Origin: Siphonodentalium dalli | Taxonomy: Eukaryota > Mollusca > Scaphopoda > Gadilida > Siphonodentaliidae | Reading direction: 5' to 3' | NCBI GenBank assembly: GCA_032622095.1 | Contig: CP136069.1 | Location: 188,655,122 to 188,719,121 of the forward strand | DNA length: 64,000 bases | Shown here: piece after piece, positions 1 to 12,100 of the stretch | How positions within the stretch are numbered: the stretch's first letter is position 1 | Layout of the letters: each line of letters starts with the position of its first letter | Program-made: the position numbers and the translations under genes | The notes under the pieces: model-generated | Told to the model about the DNA's origin: nothing | Databases searched by the model: none | The model's input: only the letters and a program-made list of their open reading frames with translations

Positions 1-412
1 AAAATTTAATTTTCTAAGTAAACAAAGGGCCATAACTCTGGTAAAAATGGGTGGACGAAACCCGCGCTATGCATGTAGCTGTTCCCCCATACTGCTCTAT
101 CACCATACCAAATATCAGCTAAATCTGCCCAGCGGTTGCTGAACAATAATGCAAAATGTTTGTACGGACGGACAAAATTTAATTTTCTATGTCAAAAAAG
201 GGCCATAACTCTGGTGAAAATGGGTGGACGAAACCCGCGCTATGCATGTAGCTATTCCCCCATGCTGCTCTATCACCATACCAAATATCAGCTAAATCCG
301 CCCAGCGGTTGCTGAACAATAATGCAAAATGTTTGTACGGACGTACGGACAGACGTACATATGGACGGAGACGTCGACTATATACCCGCCGACTTCAAGT
401 CGGGGGCATAAC
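1..412. repeat. tandem-unit short element, two units of about 170 bp
   Basis: Two nearly identical units (1-171 and 172-345) carry the string GGGCCATAACTCTGG and GGACGAAACCCGCGC, then a GTACGGAC-rich tail and a small hairpin (CCGACTTCAAGTCGG) before GGGGCATAA. The same architecture (CCATAACTC units, GGACGG tail, terminal hairpin) recurs at 28958, 36361, 39877 and 48100. Class not determined. Confidence 0.7.
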
Positions 413-520
413 AAAATACCATCAGGTCATTAAAATATATGCAATCTGTAGCTCCAGGTCATGAAGCCAAATAAAAAATATTTGTCATTCAGGTTTCCCT
501 ACCGACCCTCTTTTTAATCC

Positions 521-962
521 AAGCCTGAGTTTAGTGTGCCTGTCATTTGCAGAATGAGGTCCCCAGAGGGTGAATTTAGTGATGCTATCCCTCACAGCAG
601 GCTAGCATCACAAAATCCACTCTCTGGGCATCTCATTCTGCTTAGGCTTCATCTTTTCTGGTAAGTTTCTTCATTATCAAATTTCTATAGAAACTTCTTC
701 ACATAGATTCTATTTCTTTTTTAGTTTCGTTTCTATATCCCCAAAATGGCGGACGACACATTGCATTATTGAGGTTCCTAATGGGTGTACATCACAATAT
801 TCACCATTTGGGAACTTCAACCTGAGTCTATGTCTCCCATAGCAGATGAGGTCCCCAGAGGGTGGATTTGGTGATGCTATTCCGCAAAGTGGGATAGCAT
901 CACTAAATTCTCCCTTCGGGGACCTCATTCTGAAAATGACAGGCACACTAAACTCAGACTTG
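521..962. mobile_element. small hAT-like MITE (family E), copy 1
   Basis: Inverted ends AAGCCTGAGTTTAGTGTGCC and its complement. Inside each end is a palindrome built on CAGAATGAGGTCCCCAGAGG. Flanks carry TTTTAATC on both sides, an 8-bp target duplication. No transposase. Confidence 0.8.
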
Positions 963-1009
963 TTTTAATCACCTACCCCAAAGTTTTTTCCATGGGTTTT
1001 CAAGAAATT

Positions 1010-1339
1010 TTAACCCTTTACCCAACAGAACGGCCCTGTGCCAATGTATTCTCTTATATATGTGAGTCGACCATAGGTCGCCTCGCATATATAAGAGAAT
1101 GCATTGGCTTAACACATTAAAAATTATAAAAATTTTAAGAATGTAAGAAAAAAGGCCACTATGGTCGACTCGCATATATAAGAGAATGCATTGGCACAGG
1201 GCATAACTGTAACCATCACAATGTGGTCAATGAGCCGGTTCCAATGATATCCATATTTGTATGGTTTTATTGAGACAGACCCAAGATAATTATAGGCTGT
1301 TGCAGCTTTATTTGGCCGCTTTGTTGGGTAAAGGGTTAA
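1010..1339. mobile_element. TTAA MITE family A, copy 1
   Basis: TTAA then CCCTTTACCCAACAGAAC at the left and the inverse at the right, TTAA on both flanks: piggyBac-type target choice. Contains one full and one partial copy of the shared hairpin module. Confidence 0.8.
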
Positions 1340-1739
1340 AGAAATAAAAAACACAGAACACTTTTCAATGCTTCTGTATTCAGCTTCAAGTTATTATCAC
1401 TGTCAGCATAATAAATAGCAACCAAGTCATAAAATATACAAACTACAAGCATGTAACTCAAGTCAGATTAATGTCATCGGCTGTCATCATAAGAAAATAC
1501 CAATGAGTCTATTAGAAGAGTTACAGATACCCTGTCTGATTTAATATCCCTAAATTATTATTTCTACGAATTTGGGGTGAAAAATATTAGATTTGAGTCG
1601 AGGATCCCACCCTCCAAAGCTCACAGCAATTAGATTTCGATGTTTGAAATCTATTTATTTTCTACACCTAGAATTGTTGTCAGCCCAACAAAAATTCCAC
1701 AAGTAACATATACGGACATGTGTGAACACCGTAAGAAGA
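1340..1739. other. unassigned stretch downstream of the gene
   Basis: Unique-looking AT-rich sequence between MITEs. No exon with proper splice sites recognised on either strand. It is the only non-repeat stretch of size left of exon 34, so it would be the place for a missed last exon or UTR. Confidence 0.4.
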
Positions 1740-2483
1740 GTTTGGGTGGTCGCAATGGGCCAGCATCCCTAAATTTACCCTCTGGGGACCTCATAACGCT
1801 TAAGCCTCATCTTTATTATCAAATTAACCCTTTACCCAACAAACCGGCCAAAAACGGCCAAATAAAGCTTCAACAGCCTAAAATATCTTGGGTCTGTCTC
1901 AATAGAACCATACAAATATGGATATCATTGGAACCGGCTCCTTGACCACATTGTGATAGTTACAGTTATGCCCTGTGCCAATGCATTCTCTTATATATGC
2001 GAGTCGACCATAGGTCGCCTCGCATATATAAGAGAATGCATTGGCCTAAAAAAAATCTTTTTTTAACACTTTTTACCATTTTTTCTTACATTCTTTAACA
2101 ATTTTATAATATTTAATGTGTTAAGCCAATGCATTCTCTTATATATGCGAGGCGACCTATGGTCGACTCGCATATATAAGAGAATGCATTGGCACAGGGC
2201 CCTTCTGTTGGGTAAAGGGTTAACAAAGTTTCTCTTTCTTTTTAGTTTAGTTACTCTATATCCCCAAATTGACAGATGACACAGTGCATTATCAAGGTGA
2301 CCAATTGGTGCATGTCAACATCTTCACTATCTGGGAACGTAAATCTGTGTCTAGATTTCCCTCAGTAGATAAGACCATGCATAATGAGGTCCCCAGAGGG
2401 TGAATTTCATGACTAGCCTGCTGTGCAGGGTAGCGACACTAAATTTAACCTCTGGGAACCTCATTCTGAAAATGTCCAGGCCA
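1740..2483. mobile_element. family E MITE, degraded, interrupted by a family A element
   Basis: Family E internal sequence (palindrome with TCTGGGGACCTCAT; CTTAAGCCTCATCTTTATTA) stops at 1823 and resumes at 2224 with AAAGTTTCTCTTTC... to 2483. The family A copy at 1824-2223 therefore inserted into it. Confidence 0.7.
1824..2223. mobile_element. TTAA MITE family A, copy 2
   Basis: TTAA-flanked, ends CCCTTTACCCAACA; carries two inverted hairpin modules separated by a T/A-rich spacer. Nested in a family E element. Confidence 0.85.
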
Positions 2484-2885
2484 TTAACCCTTTACCCAAC
2501 AAACCGGCCAAACCCGGCCAAATAAAGCTGCAACAGCCTAAAATATCTTGGGTCTGTCTCAATAGAACCATACACATATGGATATCATTGGAACCGGCTC
2601 CTTGACCACATTGTGATAGTTACAGTTATGCCCTGTGCCAATGCATTCTCTTATATATGCGAGTCGACCATAGGTCGCCTCGCATATATAAGAGAATGCA
2701 TTGGCCTAAAAAAAAATCTTTTTTTTAACACTTTTTACCATTTTTTCTTATATTCTTTAACAATTTTATAATTTTTAATGTGTTAAGCCAATGCATTCTC
2801 TTATATATGCGAGGCGACCTATGGTCGACTCGCATATATAAGAGAATGCATTGGCACAGGGCCGTTCTGTTGGGTAAAGGGTTAA
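2484..2885. mobile_element. TTAA MITE family A, copy 3
   Basis: Nearly identical to copy 2 (same internal order AAACCGGCC, AATAAAGCT, TCTTGGGTCTGTCTC, two hairpins), TTAA on both flanks. High similarity between copies implies recent activity. Confidence 0.85.
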
Positions 2886-2961
2886 GATATTGAGGCTGAA
2901 GTTGAGCTAAAATTTTACTTTGCAGTTGTGAGGAACAGCATGATATATGGTTGAGGTTTGC

Positions 2962-3072
2962 TTACGTCATCAGATCCAGTGATAGTTTATATAGTTCTTA
3001 CGTCATTAGATCCAGTGATAGTTTATATAGTTCTTACGTCATTAGATCCAGTGATAGTTTATATAATTCTTC
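2962..3072. repeat. 36-bp tandem repeat at the exon 34 end, 3 copies
   Basis: Minus-strand unit: GTAAGAACTATATAAACTAT then CACTGGATCTAATGAC. The copy inside exon 34 is the founding unit; each copy recreates the ATGAC|GTAAG donor and the overlapping TAA stop. Confidence 0.9.
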
Positions 3073-3172
3073 TTGAGATAAGCCACTCTCTGTGATTTCT
3101 CCTTTTTGCATCATTTCGCCAATGATATCTGTAAGCCCGCTCAGACCTGATATGCGCTGAAGATCTTTGGAA
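3034..3172 (-). CDS. CPLANE1: CPLANE1 exon 34, probable last coding exon
   Basis: Acceptor CGTTTTAG|TTCCAA, phase 2 in. It encodes SKDLQRISGLSGLTDIIGEM then MQKGEITESGLSQEELYKLS LDLMT, a helical C-terminal motif, followed by TAA (3034-3036). The TAA overlaps a perfect donor (ATGAC|GTAAGA), so the exon either terminates here or is spliced after 3038 to an exon I cannot find in the repeat-filled 1-2960 region. No clear AATAAA lies just downstream. Confidence 0.72.
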
Positions 3173-6100
3173 CTAAAACGTAAAATATATATAGATGATC
3201 TCCCCTTTTTTACTTCACAACATGTTGCATAACATACTTTATCACATAATTAGCCAGTAAACCCGGTCTCATATTTTTTATTAAGACACACGAGTATTAT
3301 TGGCATGCGCAGTGACGTAAGAGCTTAGCGCAATGATATTGATCAATGTTATTATTATGTTAATTAGAGTATAATTATTCAATTTGTGTGATATGGGTGA
3401 TAAGGGTGGTTGAACAATTTTGGCAACATGAAAAGACACATTTAAAATGAAACTATGTTTTTCCTTGAATATGTCTTTACTTCCTCATTGTTTGTGATAA
3501 GGAAATCAATATTAATTTTTTTTTAACCCCAGCCATTTCGAGATTGTTTTGACTTGCTAAAATGTGATTATGTGATATAAATGATCTCAAATTTGTCGCA
3601 ATTCTGTACAAAATTAATTAACGTCATCCACTAAATTTGATTTGAGCCTTGCTAAAGGTCGGCTGGAATAAAATTTAGTGCGACTCATTAGAGATCCTCT
3701 ATTCAGTCTGTGAAATGTCATATAATAAGTTAAACAAACGACTTATTATCTGAATATTTGGTAAGGAAACTTCTCATCAATGAGTATTCTGTAAAGAAGA
3801 GATTGTAGATAGATATATATATAGATTTAATTTGGTGCGATGTAAAACATAATATTACAAAAGGTTCTACAATTTGAATAGATCATAAGATGTTACAGTT
3901 TAGATTGTATACAGCAGTTATTAAAAAAAGAGAAGAAAATATCTAAACAGTGCCAAACATTAATATGAACAGTTAGTTTCAGTTTCATTTATTTGTATTT
4001 GTTTAACCCTTTACCCAACAGAAGGGCCCTGTGCCAATGCATTCTCTTATATATGCGAGTCGTCCATAGGTCGCCTCGCATATATAAGAGAATGCATTGG
4101 CTTAACACATTAACAATTTTATAATTTTTAATGTGTTAAGCCAATGCATTCTCTTTTAGGCCAATGCATTCTCTTATATATGCGAGGCGACCTATGGTCG
4201 ACTCGCATATATAAGAGAATGCATTGGCACAGGGCATAACTGTAACTATCACAATGTGGTCAAGGAGCCGGTTCCAATGATATCCATATTTGTATGGTTC
4301 TATTGAGACAGACCGAAGATATTTTAGGCTGTTGAAGCTTTATTTGGCCGGTTTTGGCCGGTTTGTTGGGTAAAGGGTTAATAGATGTTATCTGGGTATT
4401 ACAAAGAATTTCTAAATTTCAAGGGAATAAAGATTGTTCATAATCAACTTCGAGAGATATATTTCCTTATTCTGTGTGATTGGTACGAGACAGAACGTAA
4501 TAATATCCTTATTGAATTACATTCTTGGTGTCTAGGAGTTGAGACTTTAGATGTATAAAAAAAGTCGGACTCCATCACAGGTGATGTTTCGTGTCATGGG
4601 AGATAACTCTTAATTCATTCATTATTGTACTCATTACTCATTAATTATTGTACTAATCATTGTGAACAAAAAAACAAATATGTTATACATACCCTGGTTT
4701 GGGAGACCTTCTGGACAATGTTGGAGAGGATCTAGATGAACTTGGCTTCATAATTCCTTCAGCAGAATAACTAGTCTAAAAATGATAATAAATCAAAATT
4801 TTAATAAAAATCCAAAGATAGATGTCACTGTTTCACAACTGTTCACAACAAACAATAGTTTAGTCTAGGATCAATAATTTTGCCTCATAGCTTTACTTTT
4901 CTAATACAAGGAGTTTAAAGGAATTTGTATAGGTGTGGGAACCGTGCTATCATCACTGCTAGGCAGAAGAGGTCATAGCTACAGGGCACCAGTCATATTT
5001 ATGGCAATTTTTTCAAAAGTGTCACATTATTGGGTTTACCATTGAACGTGTGTACTTCATGTTTCTGCCCTCGTAATTTGCAGTTGCATTATTTTAATTT
5101 ACTTGAGTTTATCAAATTGTCCGAATTTCGGTTTTTATTTTTGATTTGTCAGAGGAAATCCCGAAATGGAGGCACTAAAAAGTAAAATGGACATAATTTA
5201 ATATAATATAATTATTAGAGCATGACTTGAGTTGACCATGCCAGTCCCTCGAGAGTGATGTAGTTCCCTCCGCGTATCACTCACTCGGGGCACTTATTTG
5301 TCATAGTCAACTCAAAACCATGCTCTATTCATTACTATTATACTGTGAAACAATGCAAAACATCAAATCATTTGTCTGAACTAAACTCAAGTAAAAATTC
5401 CTGAGATATAAAATCATTCCTGTCACCTCCTCGACTGGCCATTGATGTAATATCGTCTCGAGTGCGGTGTGCAAACTGGCATCTTCAGTTTCAAAACAGC
5501 ATTGTTGCAGTGTATCGTTTCACAACAGGATGAAATATCATATAATACATAAAAAGTTATGTCCAGAGGTGTCATGATCGACTCATGGTTAGTATTCTTA
5601 AGGTAATATGATATCATACCGCAGTGTGTTCATTGTCAGACTCGTAAAATTTTTTGTCCAGAGGTGACATGCATCGACTCATGGTTAGTAGGCTTATGGT
5701 AATATAACATACCTCAGTTTCAGACTCATCGTCTTCATCTATCCTAGGATCTATTGCTTGTCCCATCGTTTCCACTGTGTTCAGAATCTGAGGAAGAAAT
5801 TTTAGATCCATGACATTAACCCTTTCATAACGGGAGATGCGCTGGTGCATCATTAAAGATCCTGTGCCAGTGCAGTCTCTTATATATGCCTCTCCCATAA
5901 AGAGCCTCACATATATAAGAGAATGCACTGGCTTACAAGGTCAAGGTTAGTCCACATCTGCTCATACATAGCTAGAATACTGGGATAGCTAGATGCTGTT
6001 TTACGTCGGAGACCATCTGGATACCATTTCTATAATAGGTTTTACGCCCATACCTGGTGGCAGGAATTGTCGTTTATTTTACTTGATTTTACCCAACAAA

Positions 6101-9100
6101 TCAATATATGATGCTATTAAATATATATACCCAAAAAAATCAATATATGATGCTAATATATGTCTGAAAGAGTGACATCTTATGGTCATAATGACGTATA
6201 ATAATCTAACTTTTGTGTTATATTACGCATAGAATATTCCAGTTTATTAGGACTAACATTGATTTGTTTATGTTTAAACTGAAAGCCGAAGTGTTCCAAA
6301 ATGTAATCAGCATAGTTTTGCTTCTATGCCAACAATCGAGTAAAGCCAAAGTCACCCATAAAGAATCGAATGCACCCTTACTCAACAGATTTAGGACATT
6401 GTGTGCTGTTTATATATTCCAACACTATTATGTGTTTATTTTTATTGTAAGTGATCCTATATTACTTACTAGTTAAAGGCACGGGAGGCCTTAATTGTCG
6501 AAAATATTCATATTTGTTCCAAACACCGTAAACAGAAAAACATTAAAACGCATACAGTTTCGTTCATAGATACCATGACCATCGCGTAAACACCATATTA
6601 TCATAAAGATCTACTATATTTTACCTAAGCAAGAGCCTGATTGTGTTACAGAAGACAGCACAATGCTACTGGCTAATCACACACAAATGGCATAAGCGCT
6701 CTTTATTAGTCCCATATCAGGAATTCACCAACAAAGAACGCTCTTTATGTTTACCATCATAATATAAACAAACACCAGAAAAGTAACTTTTTATGCTTTT
6801 GTTTACATAACAATGGTCAAACATATGACAATAACATACTGTTTATGTGATATTTCTTATTTGTATACGGACAAAGTCTGTCTACATTTTGATGTTCTTT
6901 CTGTTTGTGGCGGTTTTTGACGGGTGGAAATATTTTCACAGGATACCCACCACCAACCGTGCCTTTAAACATTTCTTACACGGAACGTCTCGCGATATAT
7001 ATATTTTTTTCAATTTACAAGGTATATGTGATAGAATTAATTCAATTTACGACCATGTGGTGTTGTTTATGTTTACCTTATTATATGAGTGCTATGATGA
7101 AAAAAAAACAAGCTCAGTTCGAGAGGTCAAATGCGTTCATACTTTTTAAAATTATGTAAACATTGCATATTTTCCACATTGAATTACCGCTCTCTATTGG
7201 CAACTGTTGTGGAGTTCAGAACAAATAACATGTTTTCTACGGAATAAACCAGTTTATTGTCACAATGATGATATTTGATTACATTTACTGGTGGTTTTAT
7301 GTGAGCTGATCACGAACTAGAGCTGAAACGGTTAGACGGTTAACCGGTTAGCGACGTAACCGGTTAGAAAAAAATGAACCGGACGTAACCGCATCCCGTT
7401 GTCAGTTGAATGTGAACGTGAATAATCCTCAAAATATTAGGTTAAATGATGCAAAACTAATACTAAATCCCGTGTCACCGATAGTAGAGTGCAATGCAAG
7501 CATTAATTGGTACACGCGGTAGTATCAGATACTTAGTAGCAATTCTCGAACTGCCTGGAAATGTCGGCGACCTTCAATCAATTCCGACCCTTTGAAGTTT
7601 TCTTCCGACAAAAGCACGTGTGCAGTCACTGTGTATCAATTCTGAATGCACACAAGGAAGTGACGTTGTGTGGCAATGCGTGCTTTCGTAACTTAATAGT
7701 TAATAATGCACGAAGCAACATGGATTCAAATTGGAACCACACCACGACATACTATATATAAAACTGTTTTACAGTGGGGTTTATAAAAACTATGTAAGTC
7801 GACAAAGTTTGAAGATTGAGATCAGCTGCACAATGTCTTCACTCTTCCCGTTCTTCCTCCGTGTTGTGATTTAATATGATCAATTCAATTGAGTGACTCA
7901 AACAGACATCGTAGTTGAAGCAACCCAAAACTTCTTCAATAATCTTCCCTTTTATCAAGGAAATTGATGCTCCATGCTACTCTGTAACTGGTTGTGCCTG
8001 TGGGACTAATTAACACTCAATTTGGCAGTAATTGCTATATGTTAAGTGATTGCATACTAAAACCGAAACCGAAACGTAAATTATATAACCTCCCAACACT
8101 TGTGTCCGCTATCATGATACCGACGAATAGCTCGAATACTGAATAGGACTGCGAGTCTGACCTAACTGACCTTCCTTTTTGTTCTCTAGTTATTACTTTC
8201 TTGTCTTTATATATAATGCATTGGAGGATATACCAATGATGATAATGATATATTACAGATCTTTAATATATAGTTTTGTTACTCGTTTTACCAATACCCA
8301 TACTATTTTACTCATTTTACAAATGCCCAAACATATGCTGATCACGGCAAATAAGCGATCTCTCCTGCCATTCACAAATTTCACTTGCTCATTCCCCATC
8401 ACGAGAGCCAGCAAAAGAACAAGGAATGCGTGTTTTTGAATATCGTTAAATGCCGTGAATAAGGTCTTTATTTCAGCTACTACTTCTCACCTAGGTTTGT
8501 CCCTGGAGCATGGCATAATGTCGACATAATTAGTGTGAGAGAAGTCCGCTAGATATTTAGCGGTTAACCGGTTGAAATCCGGTTAACCCCGATGGTTAAC
8601 CGGTTAGAAGAATGGGTCAACCGTTTCAGCTCTATCACGAACGCGTAAAGACTGTTATAGAATTGGTATCCAGATGGTTTCGGGCGTAAAACAGCATCTC
8701 GCTATCCCACTATACTAGCTGGATTTTGTACGAGTAGACTTGGACTAGGTCAAGGTAAATATTATTCAGCCAATTTATTCTCTTCTTCTCGTAGGATGTG
8801 TATTATTTAGATGACCCACCACATCTTTAACTGAATTTTGAGGGTAACAAATCAAATCATCCAAACTAATTTCCTTTAAAACAATAATGAAATTCTAACT
8901 TACCAGTCTCGTGTTCATGAATTCTAACTTACCAGTCTCGTGTTCATGAATTCTAACTTACCAGTCTCGTGTTCATGAATTCTAACTTACCAGTCTCGTG
9001 TTCATGAATTCTAACTTACCAGTCTCGTGTTCATGAATTCTAACTTACCAGTCTCGTGTTCATGAATTCTAACTTACCAGTCTCGTGTTCATGAATTCTA

Positions 9101-12100
9101 ACTTACCAGTCTTGTGTTCATGAATTCTAACTTACCAGTCTCGTGTTCATGAATTCTAACTTACCAGTCTCGTGTTCATGAATTCACCCTCCATGTTCCG
9201 AGATATCTTTTCTATAGCCTGCATCTGTTTATTCATCTCGCGTAATTTATTCATGATGCCATCCTTTGACTGACGGAGGCTATCCTGAGGCATCACAGCA
9301 ACAGATATACTGCAATAAAGTTAGCTATGTTAATGCTGAAATTGCTGAATGGATTCAACCATTCAATTATGAGTGCATACAGTCTACTCTTTATTTGTAG
9401 GGATGATAAGATCATATAAACATATCTATGACAGACCCATAAACATTAAAAATATTAATATGTAAGGATGTTCAACAAATAACTAGTGGAAATTTATATA
9501 AGCCGCCATCTGTGTGTGTAACTCGGTCATGTTTTTGGCGTGTTTATAACTTTTCAATCATGCATCCTATGTAGCCCAAATTTGGAACATACCATCTGAG
9601 TATGACACACAAATTTTCAGGTTTGAGATTTGAGATTTAGCACATTTTCCAAGGGTCGCGATGGTGAAATTTCTGCAGTGTTTTAGCATACAATAGCAAG
9701 GGCGCCGCAGAGAGAACTCTATAGTGATCTATGTCCTGTATCAAGTTATGCCACTTGCATCAGTAAACCGACGAGGCACTACAGACCCTTCATTTTTGAC
9801 AGTGTTTTAAATAAATAGCATCATTGAAAGTGAAACTTCAGTTGCACTTGATCCATTTAATGATTTGAATGTCATATTTTAGAAATGAAAGTTCCGAATT
9901 ACCAAATTTCACATTGCAGTCTATTTCACCAGGTTTTCATAACGGCCTCCAATTATATAATTGTAAAATTACAATATATCTTTGGAAGTAACATATCAAA
10001 TTATCTTTGTGGGAAATGTGACAGCGCACAGCATCATTTGAGAATCATGGCATCAGATATGATAATGCTGTTCCCAATATACCAGAAAACGTTATCAAAC
10101 AATAACCATATTGATAAGAATATATCAAAGTATATTTACCCATCTCTGTCTCCCATCTTTGTGTCAAACATTCTAACTGTGACGGAATCGTATGTTTCTG
10201 GTTTGACTTCATGTCTCTCCCTCAGTGATTCCTCTAAGTCAGCTGTAAAGTATTTTATTGAAATACAAAATGGCAACTGTTTTAGATGAATATATTAAGA
10301 ATATCAATACTGTTAATTTAGTAGACAAAGCTTGTTGCAACAAAAATAAAATTGTCAAACTGTACAGAAGTTCTAACACAAATCACAAAGTCCCATTTTT
10401 TGCAACTCCTTCTTACTGATCAAAGTTCTGGATATGTCATTTTTTAACAAGTATAAATAGTTAATCATGAGAAGAAATAAATGGATCGAACGAAACATCC
10501 AACACAAAACAGCTCTTGTGTGATTGATATGCAACAATTTCTACCAAATCATCATTTAGTGAGTGATCAAGGGCACTAAGTTAGAGCAGACTTACCCATT
10601 TCATGTGCTGAGAAATCAACTGAATCGGCAAATTTTGTCTTTTTTGCCTTCTTTTTAACTTGCTTCGGTTTATCATCAAGTTCCTTCAGCAAAGATTCAG
10701 CATTAATGTCCACAACATTGAGATAAGATCGACCGTCGGTCTGAAATAAATTATTAAACTAAACTTCAGTCTGAGAATAAAAAGAAAACCAACTACAGTA
10801 TAAAGATATTACAAGAGCAGGCATGTTTTTGAAAGTCAGCAACCTCAAAAGTAAGTATGACACGTCACTGGAAAGCTTAACCCTTTCAGTGCAAGGGGCC
10901 AATCTCATCGGCCCTAATTTACGGTCTTTAAAATGGGCTTTAAAAAAATTATAAAAAAAAAAAAAATTTAAATTGTTTTTGGGTTGAATTTTTTTTGGGT
11001 ATGCTCAAGCATGCTATAGCAAATTAAAAAAACAACTGGATAAAACCTTAGAGGCATGTTATAACTCAAAACTATCACCAAGTATTCATAGTAATAATTT
11101 TGATGCCCATGAAAAACGTAAGATTCCCTGGCACTAAATCTACAAAATAAGTCTGTTAAAGAATATAAGAAAAAATTATTAAAATTGTAAAAAATTGTAA
11201 AAAATAATAACAAATGATGAAAAATTGTTAGGCCAATGCATTCTCTTATATATGCGAGGCGACCTATGGTCGACTCGCATATATAAGAGAATGCATTGGC
11301 ACAGGGTATATGGGTTGATACAAAAATCGGACCTGGCACTGAAAGGGTTAAAGACATATTATGTACTTATTCGGGTGCATGAAACTAATAAGTTAGTATT
11401 CAGGCTCTATGGCAACTGGTGGAATGTAGCATTCTAGTAATATAGCATTCTAGTAATATATAGCATTCTAGTAATATCGCCATCCAAACTGGTGGAATGT
11501 AGCATTCTAGTAATATAGCATTCTAGTAATATAGCATTCTAGTAATATCGCCATCCAAACTGGTGGAATGTAGCATTCTAGTAATATAGCATTCTAGTAA
11601 TATAGCATTCTAGTAATATAGCATTCTAGTAATATCGCCATCCAAACTGGTGGAATGTAGCATTCTAGTAATATAGCATTCTAGTAATATAGCATTCTAG
11701 TAATATAGCATTCTAGTAATATCGCCATCCAAACTGGTGGAATATAGCATTCTAGTAATATAGCATTCTAGTAATATAGCATTCTAGCAATGTAGCATTC
11801 TAGTAATATAGCATTCTAGTAATGTAGCTGTAGCATTCTAGTAATATCGCAAAAAATTCCAAACAAATCGACCTTACCACTCCACAGACATCATCGTCTG
11901 AACTATGTGCAATTGTAAATATTTACTTCTCAATTCGGGACACTTCTATCTGCGATAAGCTAACGAAAACGAGTTCGCCAACGAGAGTCACTATATTTAA
12001 TTAATATATAAGAATGACGGTGTTTGTTGTCAATTTGGATATAATATTTGTAAAAAATACTACTTTGGGCAAGATTATTCTCAATTTCTATGTGATCACC

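Larger units (their letters stand above)
5948..8747. mobile_element. Mutator-like non-autonomous element with long TIRs and 9-bp TSD
   Basis: Perfect 9-bp duplication GGTCAAGGT at 5939-5947 and 8748-8756. Terminal inverted repeats of about 110 bp: TAGTCCACATCTGCTCATAC at the left against TAGTCCAAGTCTACTCGTAC, then GGGATAGC and GATGCTGTTTTACG in both. Long TIRs plus a 9-bp duplication are the Mutator (MULE) signature. No transposase ORF; the interior is occupied by two other elements. Intact family C relatives supply the empty site. Confidence 0.85.

Noticed and set aside
6847-7159. ORFs of 84 and 100 aa inside the Mutator-like element
   Set aside because: They cross the edge of the family H TTAA element and lack any transposase motif.
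8893-9186. Regular short repeats suggestive of a CRISPR array
   Set aside because: Units are contiguous with no unique spacers and the genome is clearly eukaryotic; they are minisatellite copies of an exon end.
9885-10289. 134-aa plus-strand ORF
   Set aside because: Overlaps exon 30 antisense; composition is intron-like and no domain is visible.
11225-11437. Plus-strand ORFs sharing GQCILLYMRGDLWSTRIYKR
   Set aside because: The peptide is the translation of the palindromic MITE hairpin and appears wherever that module occurs, on both strands.
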